64,000 nt of DNA from Bugula neritina (taxonomy: Eukaryota; Bryozoa; Gymnolaemata; Cheilostomatida; Bugulidae): NCBI GenBank assembly GCA_964035545.1, contig OZ037769.1, positions 476,001 to 540,000 of the forward strand, read 5' to 3'. Below the pieces are notes generated by a model. The model did not search any database, was not told the DNA's origin, and saw nothing but the letters and a program-made list of their open reading frames with translations. Of the stretch, positions 47,001 to 59,588 are shown piece after piece. Within the stretch, counting starts at the first letter, position 1. The number at the start of each line of letters is the position of its first letter. The position numbers were made by a program, and so were the translations under genes.

Positions 47001-50000
47001 CTAATGATATGGCAGGAAAGACCTAAGGCTATTATTATGGTGACCAATCTATTTGAAAATGGGAAGGTACAACAACTCCAAATGCGTTTCATCTTTTTCA
47101 AACTAATACGCTTTGATCAGCATAAGTTCACCCAATACGCAAGACGAGTTATACACAGGCATTTACATTATACCATTGTGCTATTAATTGATGCTATTTT
47201 TTTTGCTTTTATTCTTGTAGGCAAAAGCTGTACAATATTGGCCTGACCAATCAGGAAGCAGTTGCGTGTTTGGTGACCTCAAAGTGACCTTGACTACCTG
47301 CGAATGTCTAGCTGATTACGTCATCAGAACTCTGAACATTGAAAAGGTACATCATCCCCTGAAGAGTTTATTTACTGCTATTCCATCCTAAATATTTAGA
47401 TATAACTAGTAAACAGTTTATGATGAAATTATCCTAATTGATTGAATGTAAAGACAGCAAACACTAGTTAGTTAGTTTCACTTTCTGTCATACATGTGTG
47501 CAGTGTACTCTAAAACAAAGATATCTGTAATTATGAATAAAACGTCAATAAAATTTGTTTTATTAAAGAAAAACCAATTATTAAATGTTTGATTTGTATG
47601 AATTTTTTTCAGGATGGGAAGTCCATGAGCATTAAGCAGTTCCATTACTTGTCGTGGCCAGATCACGGTGTCCCACAATACATCAGCCCCTTCCTGATAT
47701 TTGTACGCAGAGTGATGTCAGTGACTAGCCGTATGACTGGCTGCTTAGTTGTACACTGCAGGTAAAGTGTTGTGTATAACAATGCAGGTAAATAGTGTTG
47801 TGTATAACAATGCAGGTGAATAGTGTTGTGTATAACAATGCAGGTAAAGTGTTGTGTATAACAATGCAGGTAAATAGTGTTGTGTATAACAATGCAGGTA
47901 AATAGTGTTGTGTATAACAATGCAGGTAAATAATGTTGTATGTGAAACGCTGCGGGTAAAATGTTGTGTATAGTGTCTACTATGTTTATACTATACATAT
48001 AACTTGCTATATTACTTATTACTCATCACCAAATAACAATAGTAATTATAATGGTTGATTATAACAAGAATATATACCGAATATTCTAGGTACAAAATAA
48101 AATTAAAATAGGACAAAAAAGATATTTAATGACACACTGAAGGATTGGGCTGCATATTGATCATCTATATAGATGCTGGATGGTTCCTAAGAAGTTTGAG
48201 AAAAGCTTATAGAAGCATTCAAGTTTTTAAAAGAGAAAGCTATTAAACATTTTGTTACAGTGCAATGAAATGTAACCAATCACTTTTTATTCTATAGCCA
48301 TGCATATGATTAGGAAAAAAATGTGAAATCGAAACTATTTTAATTGCGATTATATATATATATATATATCAAAGTACTTGTCAACAAAACTTTGGGTGTC
48401 TATATTTTAGTGCTGGAGTGGGTAGAAGTGGAACATTCATAGCCTTAGACACTTTAGCTAAACAGGCTCAAGATAGAGGAGAAGTTAATCCTTTTGAGGT
48501 GGTGAGGGCTATGAGAAGAAGACGACCTTGCATGGTGCAGACCAAGGTCAGATAAGTTGTCTTTCCTTGTAAACATGTCGCATATAATATGTTGTACATA
48601 TTGAAGGTATTTACAAATGATATAATGCTAAGCTGAAGTTAGGTCTAGTAGAACTGTGATTCAAGACCGTATAATATGGTAAAATGATTTGCATGCTTAT
48701 TTGAACAGTTGCTTCAAAATATTCCAAAACAGTTAATATGCTTGACCTAGGGAGTTGCAGTTTGAAAAGAATTCGTAAAGCAATCAAAGTATGCTCACAT
48801 TATTTTCTAATAAAAAAGTCGTACTATAAACACTTTGATAAACTATTTTAGGAGCAGTACGTGTTCACCCACCAGGCACTGGAGGAGTATTTGGCTACAG
48901 ATGAGTTCAGCTGTGAGGCTACGGAATTGGAAACAAAGCTGGCAGATAATGGTGATGATATCTACGTCAATAGGAACATCATATCAGAGGAGTTTGATGT
49001 AAGTTATTGTGGGAAGATGTCTTCTTACTAAATTGAAGGAATAAGCCACAACATCTACATTGATATACACTGTTAAAGGAAACACATTTTAGTGTATAGG
49101 AATTATTAGGTAAAAGCAAGGTGGTCACAAGTAAATAGTATTTGCATTCCAGTTGTTTCCACAATAAACTTGTATCATTTAGTAATAATATCACATTATT
49201 TCTACTTTTAAACTTCAGAGAATTGAAACTCAGTTAAGACGGGAGATTCACAACTACTCAATAGGAATGGAGGAAAGTAACAGACATAAGAACAGGTTTC
49301 CTGATATCTTACCATGTGAGTCAGTCTATTGTTGAATGGGAAATTTCTTTATTTACTGAAAGTTGCCATGTAGTATGTTGGCCTTGCTGACCAGTGCAGC
49401 TGTGACTTAGGTTTAGTTTTCACTAGGTGAACTTTTTTTTCAAAGCGAAATGACTATACTTCATAGAGCCTCCTGTAACCTTAACCTTAATTAATTTTTA
49501 CTAAACTAAGCTCTTTAAGTGTGTTTATTAATTTTAGTTTAAGACCAAGGTTGAAATGCTCATAAAACATAATTTATTCTGCTACGATTACAACACAGAG
49601 ACAGGCTTTCTCAGTTTTGTAATTACTGCTTCTCTCTTGCAAATTTATAATAACCATCCCTTTGAGAAATCCCTGATGCATGAAAGGGGTTTTTATTAAA
49701 TCAGGCTAAAGACTTATTCAGGTAGGAAATAGGAGAAATTATGACTGGATGCTCTTCTTAACATCACCAATGAATGGCTTTTGTTGGGGCTTGAACCCAT
49801 GACCTCGTGCTTACTAGGCAGACACTCTTACCCCTAGACTACGGCTGCTCCTTGCCATTACTGCTTCTACCTTGTACTTAATTGACAGTATTGCAAAAAG
49901 TGTGTCAGCATTGTATTATCAAATTTATAAGATTATATAAATATTTTTAATCTTTCAAGATGGTTGTAAAATGAACAAACCGAACTGTTTGTGTTGCAGC

Positions 50001-52570
50001 TTCCAGACATGGTATCTATGCTGGTGGTGTATACATCAATGCTGTGGTGGTGGATGTAAGTGTAAAGAATATTCTCTTCTATGCAGGCGCATGCTGCATG
50101 TTGTTATTTAATTTATTTGCATATAGCGCTCATTTACAGGAGCTGTTGGCATTAAAATTATTCTAAAATGCTGTTTATATATTTTTTAGTAATGTTTTCT
50201 TCAGCAAAACCTTGTTTTACATGTTAATAAGTAATAATAAAACTTCTATTCTCATAATTATTTTTTGTTTTTTTATAGGTTTTATTGATAGTACCATATT
50301 ATCATTCTTCTCTAATTCTGATTTGAGAGTATTAACAGCTGTTGTCTGACTTGAAGTAGTAAATCGCCCAACAGATACTAAAGTTAGAGATATTTCATAC
50401 TTTAGAGTTACCGTAAGAAGCAGAGTGTAATAGCTACCCAACTTCCTCTCTCAAACACCGTCAAGGACTTCTGGACTATGGTGTTGGAGCAAGAGATCAA
50501 AGTGGTGGTGCAGCTGGAAATGGGGGTTTGTAAAGCAATATCCTCGCATTCCAAGACATCAATGATCAAAAGATGTTGTCGTTACTGTGTACTACGATAC
50601 TATTATATAGGTGTCTCTATTTCTAGTAACATTCAAATTAGTACCTATGCAATTATGAAATCATCAGTTCCTAAATTATAGCATAATATAATGTTTTATA
50701 ATACCGAGGTACAATTTTATCTCTGTGTCGGTATTTTGAAAATGAGATTTTATAGATCTGAAAATTCATAAAAAAATTAAAACAGTTTCATAAAAAATTT
50801 AATATTTAAGAAGATTTTTTAACTGCATGGCAAGAGAATTAAGCTGAGAATTTTATTGCAACAGGAGGACGTGTTCTACCCGAGCAAAGACACGGGATTC
50901 GTGGACTCGGATGGGTGTATTGTGAGTCGCACAGGAAGTGAGGATGTCAAGGATATGAAAATCATCAAATTAACCGTTAAGAGCATAAAGGTAATTTGGT
51001 TATTGATAACTGTGTTTCTGTAAGACAAAAAGCAAAATATGAAACACATTTTAAATTTAAACTTCATTCAAACCACAATGATGAAAGCATTGTAGTTACT
51101 GGCTTATTAAAATGTGGCAGTCTCACATCAAAACACAACTATACATGTATAGTTGATGCAGCAAGCTAGTAAGTTATTCACTGTATTGCATGGCAGATGA
51201 GCAACGTTACTCTGATCTGTATCAACAACTGGTTAGATGATGGAAATTCTCCCTTCCCTAAACCTGCGTCTCTCCTCTCTTACCTGGGAACTCTGGAGAA
51301 ATATCAACAGTGGACTGGAGATGAGAAGATATGCATAACTGACTTGTAAGTCTCCGTCACTTGCTGCCTGTTTCCTTTACACGCTTGCGGCTGATTTCAT
51401 AAGTTTATGTGATAATCAGTTTAGAATTACTGTAGAATCGTGAACTTGACAGAAACAAAGAACTACATACTGCTGATTATGCACATTTTAAGAAGCTATC
51501 TTAAGTATCTATAAACCTGATGTTTGAGTTACTTTACTAGTAAAGTCTGCCAAACCAACATACCTTATCATAACAGAGTCTAGAATCATTTTAAAGCACC
51601 TGTTTGTTAACATTCGGCAACAAAAACAGTGACTGAAGCAAAATATTGATTTCACTTTACTTGTTTAGGATAATAAATTACTTGGTTCATCACTCAACTA
51701 CTTACATATATCTCCAGGAATATTTTATAGACCTATTTTTCACTTGATGATTACGACATCAAATATAAACTGTTTGCTTCAGGGATGGCAGCAGCAGATG
51801 TGGTCTCTTCATCTGTGCGTATGACGCTGTGGAGAAGCTGAAAACTGAACAGGAAGTAAATGTTTACAGTACCGTTCTACGAGCCAGACAAACCCGACCC
51901 CAGTTTACCTCTAATCTGGTGAGTCATTTTGGCTTTTACCTCTTAACTATTTAATTCATTTCACTGAAAGCAAAAGTTGTTATCTTTATTGTTTGGAATT
52001 ATGTTTAAAAATTACACTTTATCAAGAAAATAAACAAATAAACAATAATGAATAAATAGTAACAAGTTAGATATAGCATGTTTGATTTTTTACATATGTA
52101 AATATAAATAAACAAAATTTTGTACTTGTATAACTTTAAACCAAAGTACTTCTGGACAAATAAGCACTACACAATATTGGTCTTGGTATTGACGCAGTTT
52201 TTATAGTCCAGTAGGAAGTGTTTTGGCTTTAATTCTACCAGAGTTGTTAAATCTAGGTGCACACCTTTTAAGTTAAACCTTTAAAGCAACTAAATATAAT
52301 TATTACTACAAGAATACCCTACATACTATTTGTAACATATTAGAAGAAGTGATATTATGCAAACCATCATCCTTGATTCATAACATAGTGTGTCTTCAGT
52401 ATTTATTATATTTCATATATTTTATAAGCCATCTCTTTGTATTATATATTTATATTACTGATTATCTACATCTATTGATGTTGTAGGAAAGTTACAAGTA
52501 TCTCTACAACCTTCTGCAAGCTTACATTGATGGCTTCTCTGAATATGGCAACTTCAAAGTTATAAACTGA
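34399..52570 (+). CDS. Receptor C: lectin-like/FN3 receptor tyrosine phosphatase
   Basis: Full paralogue of gene A. Exons: 34399-34462, 35954-36145, 37460-37711, 38258-38467, 39600-39842, 40079-40188, 41083-41233, 41807-41895, 42147-42351, 42502-42611, 42814-42982, 43143-43237, 43581-43776, 43895-44039, 44584-44630, 44745-44977, 45769-45856, 46257-46330, 46600-46636, 46969-47066, 47221-47346, 47613-47761, 48411-48546, 48852-48998, 49219-49315, 50000-50055, 50406-50525, 50865-50990, 51197-51345, 51783-51918, 52487-52570. This gives 4134 nt, 1377 aa. It differs in length from A by one residue in exon 4 and five in the membrane exon. D1 motifs WPDHGVP (Asp995) and [11 protein letters not shown] (Cys1027) are intact. 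D2 has the same Cys-to-Asp and WPD-to-WLD changes. Exon 4 is unusually diverged from A and closer to B. The juxtamembrane SGYQNI site is kept. All junctions are GT-AG and in phase. Confidence 0.9.
35954..39842 (+). other. Gene C exons 2-5: two discoidin/F-type-lectin-like domains
   Basis: Same two-exon modules as in gene A, each with NQWWRVDL. The first domain is nearly identical to A. In the second, exon 4 (38258-38467) differs strongly in the loop before [18 protein letters not shown] here, [10 protein letters not shown] in A and VYPNNNRVAEK in B. It shares [15 protein letters not shown] with B's [15 protein letters not shown]. Confidence 0.8.
39065..39128 (-). repeat. tRNA-derived SINE relic in gene C intron 4
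   Basis: Orthologous copy of the relic at 6721-6786; head on the minus strand, GGAGCAGTTAAGGTCTAGG, with a GGTTCGGGCCC B-box-like end. Confidence 0.5.
40955..41006. repeat. (TA)n microsatellite before gene C exon 7
   Basis: About 50 bases of pure TA repeat directly before an AACAG acceptor. It is the gene C counterpart of the huge AC/TA tract in gene B. Confidence 0.9.
41007..41082 (+). repeat. Partial duplicate of exon 7 acceptor and 5' end in gene C
   Basis: AACAGGTGAGATATGAC and the next ~25 exon bases occur twice, first at 41007-41050 and then, after a 32-base TA-rich spacer, at 41078 onwards. If the first acceptor (AG at 41010-41011) were used the frame would meet TAA in the spacer, so the second acceptor (exon start 41083) must be the productive one. 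Confidence 0.85.
45055..45127 (+). repeat. Degenerate tRNA-like relic in gene C intron 16
   Basis: Orthologous copy of 13593-13664 with the same eight-base TTGCAAGA loop and weak stems. In this copy the sequence just downstream has also been duplicated in inverted orientation. Confidence 0.5.
45137..45216. repeat. 35-bp inverted repeat with 10-base loop, gene C intron 16
   Basis: Left arm 45137-45171 (AAGGTTACTATAAGAG...) and right arm 45182-45216 (...CTCTCATAGTAACCTT) are complementary with a single mismatch. Gene A has only the left arm followed by ordinary intron, so the right arm is a new inverted copy in C. Confidence 0.85.
47757..47973 (+). repeat. Minisatellite of exon 22 splice donors, gene C
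   Basis: About eight copies of TGCAGGTAAA(TA)GTGTTGTGTATAACAA, beginning with the true end of exon 22. Most copies keep the full CAG|GTAAAT/GTAAAG donor consensus. Confidence 0.88.
49741..49851 (-). repeat. tRNA-derived SINE in gene C intron 25
   Basis: Partner of 19031-19150. The minus strand starts GGAGCAGCCGTAGTCTAG, has a CTAGTAA anticodon-like loop and a GGGTTCAAGCCCC B-box. The loop region is intact here and shortened in gene A. Confidence 0.6.
50000..52570 (+). other. Gene C exons 26-31: degenerate second phosphatase domain D2
   Basis: Contains NWLDDG and ITDLDGSSRCG in place of the WPD loop and P-loop, as in gene A. The two copies differ by few residues (e.g. VSN to MSN at the start of exon 29, NVKN to DVKD in exon 28), so the inactive form is being kept under constraint. 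Confidence 0.82.
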
Positions 52571-52891
52571 TATGGAGAAATTTCAGACTTGCATCTGCGA
52601 GTATATTGATCGTTTGAACAAAATATGATTAGTCTTCCATACTCATTCATTATCAAAATATTTATGACTGAAAATTTACTTCCGACTTTATTATAAAATA
52701 TAATTTTTTTATGTTTACCTCACACTATCACTATATTTTATTACTTTATTACTCTGCCCTTTGGGTTTTTACGCACTTATGCAACACAGTAATTTGATTT
52801 TTCTTTTTATTTTAGTTTTTTATTAACTCAGCCTGCAATGGATAAACACTGCTTAATTGCTTTTGATTACATATATTTTTATTTAATGCAC

Positions 52892-52897
52892 AATAAA
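52892..52897 (+). promoter_or_regulatory. Candidate polyadenylation signal of gene C
   Basis: AATAAA about 320 bases after the stop. It lies just beyond the point where A/C homology ends, so A and C probably use different signals. Confidence 0.35.
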
Positions 52898-52899
52898 TT

Positions 52900-53691
52900 G
52901 ATTTTAAAATAAACATTCCTGATATTGTTTTTTCTTATTTATTTTCTGTTTCCCAGCCAAGTATATATGGAGTGCATGTTGTTGTATTAAAGCAAGTGAT
53001 AGAATATGAGATTCAAATGTATTGCAAAATACCTTAAAATGTAAAAGTGCTTGCTTTTTAATTCTCACAGCTTCAAAGCTATACATGTGACACTGTAGGT
53101 ATATATATAGTACCTATATGATACAGAGTATATACATGTGACACTGTAGGTATATATATATAGTACATATATGATACAGCAAGTTATGGTCAATTGTTAA
53201 ATGAATTTAGTGGTCGCTTATTGACTGCGTATAATTATATAACTAAAACAAAGCCCTAATTCCTGTGGCATACTTCTTTTATGCTATTTTTAGATTATAA
53301 AAAGCCGATATATAACACAAAAGAATTTATTATTCAAATATAAACAATAGCTTTGACTGCCCTGCATTCCATGTGCAATGCGTAAGTAAACGAATCTTAA
53401 ATAATCAATAAAAACACAATAGCCTGTGTGTTTAAAGGGACATTTAGGTTACGTGAGTTGAGGTAATGACAAAGCAGTAGCTAGTTATTTGTTGTTAGTT
53501 AGTTAATACTTGTTGGAGCTAGTAGTCATTATTTGTTGTACAGTAGCTAGCTGGTGACAGCTACCATTTGCTAGTTGACTATTGCTAGCCAGTTGCTAGT
53601 TGACTATTGCTAAATGCCAGTTGCTATAAGTTGCTTGTTGCATGCATGTTGAAGATCTGAGTCGAAGCAAAGTAGGCTAAATTGTAAAAAT
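52900..53691. other. Intergenic region C-D with a short tandem duplication
   Basis: Holds two ~56-bp tandem copies (about 53082-53180) of TACATGTGACACTGTAGG followed by a TA tract and GATACAG. A run of related GCTAGTTGACTATTGCTAG-like segments at about 53510-53640 probably lies in or next to the 5' UTR of gene D. No gene seen. Confidence 0.6.
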
Positions 53692-56600
53692 ATGTTGATT
53701 TGGATATTCATACTTATGGGGATTGTAGAAGGTGAGTAGTCAATATAATATTGTATTATAACTTGTTCTCCATGTAATCATATTGCTGGTTGAGATAACT
53801 AATACAATAACTCGAATAGTTCTGCAAATTTCTGTTTTACAGCTCTTCCATCAACTCCAGTGAACTTTGAAGTTATCACTCTCTCCTCGGTGTGTTTAGG
53901 GTTGTCATGGCAACCCACTGCAGACAGTGATGTCTACCATGAGGTTAGATGTTGCTACATTTGACTATAATATACACACCTGTACCTTGTTATAAAGCAT
54001 GGTAGCTTATTGGTTCTGGTTAAAGATATCATGTGCGAATTCCTTGTGGACTGAAGTATCAACTGAGAAAAAGGTGTGTAACTTTGCCCCCTACACTTCT
54101 GTAACATGTAGTCTCAGAGCTAAATCATCAGACGGGGTGAGCGGAGAGACTTCCGCCACCTCAACCACATCCTGTGGAAGTGAGTCAAGTTTTAATATGT
54201 TACACCAATTAATACAGTAATCTAATTAATTGGTATTTTTATTACTTTTTGATTATACTTGCTTTAATTTTTCTCACATACATTTTCAGGTAACCTGTGC
54301 TTTATATTTTACTAGTCATTCTATATTTCAATGCATTATTCAGATTGTAATATTATATTATATTATATATAATATTATTACTTCTTTGCACTGATTTGTT
54401 TGCCATAAATTCAGAACATCCCACATGAAACATGCTTTATAGCTTTTATTTGCAAATATATTCTAAAGTAAGATACAATTCTAAATACAATACAATACTT
54501 CATGCTAGTTATTCTTGGTACATTGGGACAGAAAATACCTACAGACACAATGATGACTGAATAATCTGACAATATACTGCTTATTTAACTTTAGTTTATT
54601 AGGTATGTTCTAGAGTCTAGCTGGTAGTATTATGTGCTTTTAGTGCCAGCTAAAGTTCTATATAATGCTGCTTTTACCACATCAAACACACTGGGCACGC
54701 CAGAAGACATCAGCCTTGAAATAGATTGGGACGTGAGTATGTTTTCTCATTCCTGAGACAATATCTCTTCAACTCATTTCACACATGCATCATTATATTT
54801 TCTTGCCACAATAAATACAAGACAGCATTGAACTGGACTGAAGTGTTAGTAATATATATCCTTCAATTTTATGCTTTGTACGGCAATCAGAAGCTTGCAT
54901 TCTTTGTGCTCAGGAATCACAGCCCTTCTGCTCATCACTATCCTACTATAAACTCACAATAACACAGAACAGTAATGAGGTATTTCATCAGCAGTTTCAT
55001 GTCAATGATCAGAGGGAGATAACTCTAGACGAAATTTTCACTGCATACACTGAGTACGAGATAACTATGCTCGCAGTCAACAGTCAGAATAATCAGTCTG
55101 AGTTGTCAGTCAAACTATTAACTACTCCTCAACTCCATAAGTTCACTGCTTCAGATGTACTCTTGGTGTGTTGCTATGGAAATAGCAAACATTCGTATGA
55201 ACTGCATCCTGTTGGGGTTTGATGTCCTAAACTTTAGATGTTGCTATATATTTGTTATCATATCCATCAGTCAGGCATGCAGTTTTATATTAATTATCCC
55301 TGAAGCCATTTAATGTCATCTACAGCTTTGTTTATTCTGCTTTAGCCTCTTCAGATGGTCCTGGAATTCACATGAACTTTTATTCCTGCGTTTCCTTGAC
55401 CTTTTCCCCACCTTCTACTCCAAATGGCTACATCCTCTACTACCGGGTGGTTATCATTTATCAATATTCAATTTACTGCTATAAAAATTTAAAGTTGTCA
55501 AAGAACTAAAAGAAATCTTAAGATATTCCTTCTTTTTGGTTTAAAAGTTTTTTTCAGGCCTTTAATTTTCAAACTGATTGAAAACTTTCTGCGAATCTTT
55601 GGAGAACACATATAATTATATACTTGCAGTATGCCTGTGATTATACTGCTAATGTTGATCTCTCAATTTTCCAACTCACACAATTTACTGATACCTCTGA
55701 ACCGCAAGTCAGCTTCTGCCCAGGTTTGGAGTCAATGAAGAAATACACATGCGCTGCCACAGCTGTGAATTCTGCAGGAGCCGGTGAAGTCAGCACGACA
55801 ACTGAATACACACCTGTGACTCACCGTGAGTTGAGTTACTTATTCCACTGCAGTAGCTCAATAACTGCTTTGTTTTATATTATTATGGTGATATAGTATA
55901 GCTATAAATAGCTTTAATGTTCAAAACAAAAAGTTGGGCAGCATTCAGAACTTCTCAGAGTTGATAGTTGAATAGAAATCCAAAGCGCACTCAGTTGGTG
56001 AGTTGTATTTTGAAGGGAGAGACATAACTGCTGAAAGTGCTGATGTAGAGTGGCATATTTTGTTTTAGAAAATCAAATTTCTGTGTAAAGCAAAAAATAT
56101 TGTTAAAACACATCCTGAGCAATTATGAGGAACACAACATTAGTGAGAGCAAGGCTTGAGGAGAGACTATAGAACACCACACACTGTAGAATATTCTATG
56201 TATGAATAACAAAACACATATCACTAATTTCTACTTCAACACTATTTTCATTTTAGCTAAATATTTATTGTAGATGTGGAGAGTAGATATGTCTTATACA
56301 TTCGACCCTATGGCATGGGTTTAGTGCGAGTGTACTTCTATAGTCCGATTCCGTATTATGCTGAACACGTGGAAATCAGGTTTGCCATTTGCTCATCTAC
56401 CATAATAATGTTACAAGGAGCCCTAGTTTGCCATATACCATGCATTCTATAGCAGTAGAAGATGGCTCATTTTGAAATATATACAGTAAACAAACTTAAC
56501 GAATGTACAGAATTATTGTTTATGTTTTCAAACTTGATTATTCAATTTTGTAGAAACTATTTGATAGTTGTGAGGCAGCCAAACGGTACAAGCTGCTGGA

Positions 56601-58130
56601 ACACGACTGCTGTCAGCTTTGCAGTTGCTGCTGATAACAGCTCACTCTGCTACATTGCTGCAGTTATTTCACCTGACAAACTATCAGCAAGCCTAGACAT
56701 AGGGGCAGACAACTACTACGGGGAGTACTACAACGCCCCTCTAGTGAAAGATAAAGAGTATGAGTTCTACGTTGTGATGTTAGTCTACTCTAAACTGGTA
56801 AGTTACTGCTTCGCTGCTTTCCTGTTTCATAGTCTAAGTGTATGATTCAACTTGACAAGTGTAACGTGTATATTTTAGGAAAAAGAGGAAATGATGCAAT
56901 ACATAGCAGTCCAGTCGGCTGTAGGTAAGTTCAACTGGTAATAGAGCTTTACTGTGCTTACCTAATTTGTAAAATGATCAGGTTTTGTAATTCTTTCACT
57001 TTCAAACCAAATGTTCAAGTATGAGTTAACAAATGCATACAATTTCATGTTTTTGTCTGACAGTAAAAGATGTTCTTTGCCCAAGACCACCAGAAGGCAA
57101 CAATTCAATAGTTATAGCGACTCACACCGGGAACTTCCTAGGAGATACGGTGACTTATGGCTGTGAAGACGGGTTCATCCTACGGGGAAATGACAAGTTA
57201 AGATGTCAATTGAATGGCACAGAATCAATATGGTTTGGAAAACTTCCAAAATGTCGACCAGGTATCATCTTTTTCTACATTTTTTCATTTAAATCTAATG
57301 AAACAGTCTTTTGATGGTAGCTAGGATCAGCTTTAAACTTTTACCTATTTTCTAACTAGTGGAAACTTATTTTTTATTCTCATTGAGTTTTGCTTGCTGC
57401 TAGATAATATGTTATTCTAATATACTTGTAAACATATAGTTTCAGCTGTTTATAAGTGGTAAGCTTGCTGATTATTCTCATTGTGATTAATTCGTATCAA
57501 AACCTCGGTTTTTTTTTCAGAAGAATAATTATAATTATAACATTTTCATAATTGTATGGAAATAAACATGTTTTGTAATTACTTAGTCAATGGCATATGT
57601 TGTGCCTCTTAGCTTTTCTATACAATGTAAACATTATACTTTTAGTTTGGGAGATTCCACTGGGAGTTGGCTTGCCACTTGCAGTTATAGCAGCTGTGCT
57701 TCTGATACTTGGTGCTGTCAAGCTCAACAAAGTTTTTCAGAACCGTAAAGCAACAGATTCCCGTGTGACCCCTGATACAAGAAATAATTATTTGGAACTA
57801 GAGGTAGACCAGAACAGTGGAGGAAGTCATCAATCTACCAGCAGACCAAGATCTGCGAGAGCTGGCAGAAAAAAGAAAATTAAAAAACAGGAAGTTGATG
57901 ATGAAGAGGGAAATCAGACAGAACCTACAAGAGAAAGCCGTTCTGATCTAGAAAGTTCCAACTCTAGCTTACCAAGAGCAGCGGGTGGATACGCTGTCCC
58001 AAGTGCACCAGAATTATCTACTAAAGAAGAAGTTACACCTCCAACTAGAAGGGCTCAACCTGTTGCTAGCAACGAGCCTCCACCCCCATCTTATGATGAG
58101 GTAATGAGGCTTAATAACCGGGAGAAGTAG
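53692..58130 (+). CDS. Receptor D: FN3/sushi single-pass membrane protein
   Basis: Exons: 53692-53731, 53843-53943, 54026-54179, 54644-54732, 54914-~55140, ~55326-55446, 55630-55825, 56274-56379, 56554-56797, 56879-56924, 57064-57261, 57646-58130. Short signal peptide (MLIWIFILMGIVEG), three FN3 domains (exons 2+3, 4+5, 6+7), a membrane-proximal beta domain (exons 8-10, with NYYGEYYNAPL, a motif also seen near the membrane in receptor phosphatase ectodomains), one sushi/CCP domain with four Cys (exon 11), then a membrane helix and a ~120-residue polar tail (exon 12) with NNYLEL and PPPPSYDEV (PPxY, a WW-domain/NEDD4-type ligand). The exon 5/6 junction is uncertain: a phase 2 pair (55140/55326) keeps the frame and gives about 668 aa, but a stronger acceptor at 55345 has no convincing phase 1 donor. 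Homologous to gene E. Confidence 0.75.
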
Positions 58131-59030
58131 GCTATCAAATGAATGCTCACTTTGCTAAAATATGCTCAATTGTTTACTTTATTATTGTAAATAATTTTTA
58201 TTTGCTTCAAACATGTTTTTAAATTATATAATTATCATAACTTGTAGAGAATGGTTCATGTAAAGCTATCTTTATTTCTACTTTTGCAGAATTAGCTTCA
58301 AATAGGCTACCTTAATTTCGAGTTTCAAAATAATGTTCTATTTCTAAAGACTTTAGATTTTCTTTTTATAATCTACTTTAGTTTGTTAACAAAACGGAAA
58401 GCTCTTCTATAAGCATTTTTATATAATACACCAGAATATACAACTTTATAAACTTTGAGTAGTTTGACCAACAAAAAATAAACTCAAAATAAAGCAATAG
58501 TATACTGCCCTAATAAGTTCTTGTAGTCATACTTTCAACTTCTATAAGTGGCTAATGTAGGAATAGGGGCTGCACCAACTAACTTACAATGCCCTGCTTT
58601 CAACTGTTGGTTTGCCATCTATATGTCATTCTTGAAGTTGCAACCTTGCAAAATACTACTCAGCTTAGATATTGTTAAGAGTGCTCAAACATGAAATAGA
58701 ATTTAGCTATGAGCATTAACATGGAGTATTGTACAGTCTCAGATTTGAGACATGAAGAGGAAAAAACACCTTGTAACACTTGTTATTTTCTCCAAAAGCT
58801 AGTAGCACCTTCACCAGTAGAACTGACACGAGCAAGCAGCTTCATAACAGGTAAAAAGTAGGTAACATTTTCAAATATTCAGTTACATGGAATTAGATGG
58901 CAAAGTAGGCAAGGCATTCAACAGCATGAATTTTATAAATAGTTTGTAAATAATTTGAATAACTAACTTTTCTAAATAGTTCTAAAAGTTATTAAAAAGT
59001 TGGAAAGCTTTAAATGATTAGCTGAAACTG
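58131..59030. other. 3' flank of gene D, no further gene seen
   Basis: Two AATAAA hexamers at about 58477 and 58488 could end the gene D transcript, about 350 bases after its stop. The rest is AT-rich with no supported feature. Confidence 0.5.
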
Positions 59031-59588
59031 ATGAGACCTAAAAACAGGGCAATCTTTATACTGGGCTCGCTACACATATGCACAGGCGTGTTTTTGATTG
59101 GTCTGGTAATAAAGAACATTGCTGACACGTACAAAGTGGAGAGTTCCAGCCCCGGGGAGAGGGCCAGTTCAGCCGCTCCACTAGTTACCGGACTCCTCGC
59201 AATTTTCTGCGGAGGTTTTGAAGTGATGGACATGTTTTGTGATGATAGCATTAAAATACTCCACATAATTGGCACCACCGTTGCTACAACCGCTTCAGCG
59301 TCACTCCTCTGGAAATACTCCGTAATTGTTTACGAATGTAACAAAACTTTGCTATCACTCCGGTACAGATGTATTTACAGCGAGCAGACAATCAAAGTGC
59401 ATCATTATCTTCTCGCCTTTACTGTGGTCTCGTTCTTTCTTGGTAGTATTGGTGTAGTCATGTCTACCGCGGCACTGAAAAAGTTCTTTCCTTCCCCAAA
59501 GAACTCAATTGAACAGGAAATTTGGCCCAGCACACTTCCTGTAGCTGAGAAGAACACAATTGATCTCAGTTCTCCAAACTCTATCTAA
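59031..59588 (+). CDS. Intronless four-helix membrane protein 1
   Basis: 185 aa in one exon. Four hydrophobic segments lie at about 7-28, 49-70, 77-98 and 122-145, with a Cys-containing loop between helices 3 and 4 and a polar C-terminal tail, so both ends are probably cytoplasmic. It is a clear paralogue of 60367-60855: shared KNIADTYK/KNISDVLQ after helix 1, IFCGG in helix 2 and TASASLLWKY/TASAGIIWLY in helix 3. The layout recalls MS4A/tetraspan-type proteins, but I do not see the CCG motif of tetraspanins or the claudin signature. I do not recognise the family. The codon-rich, less AT-rich sequence supports it being real. Confidence 0.7.
   Translation: MRPKNRAIFILGSLHICTGVFLIGLVIKNIADTYKVESSSPGERASSAAPLVTGLLAIFCGGFEVMDMFCDDSIKILHIIGTTVATTASASLLWKYSVIVYECNKTLLSLRYRCIYSEQTIKVHHYLLAFTVVSFFLGSIGVVMSTAALKKFFPSPKNSIEQEIWPSTLPVAEKNTIDLSSPNSI

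Larger units (their letters stand above)
44745..49315 (+). other. Gene C exons 16-25: catalytic phosphatase domain D1
   Basis: Motif by motif the same as D1 of gene A, with the P-loop again split by the phase 2 intron after exon 22 (47761/48411). All catalytic residues are present. Introns in this part look more alike between A and C than introns in the ectodomain part. Confidence 0.88.

Noticed and set aside
47663-47998. Minus-strand 111-codon ORF with repeats
   Set aside because: Antisense of exon 22 and the splice-donor minisatellite; its regularity comes from the tandem repeat.
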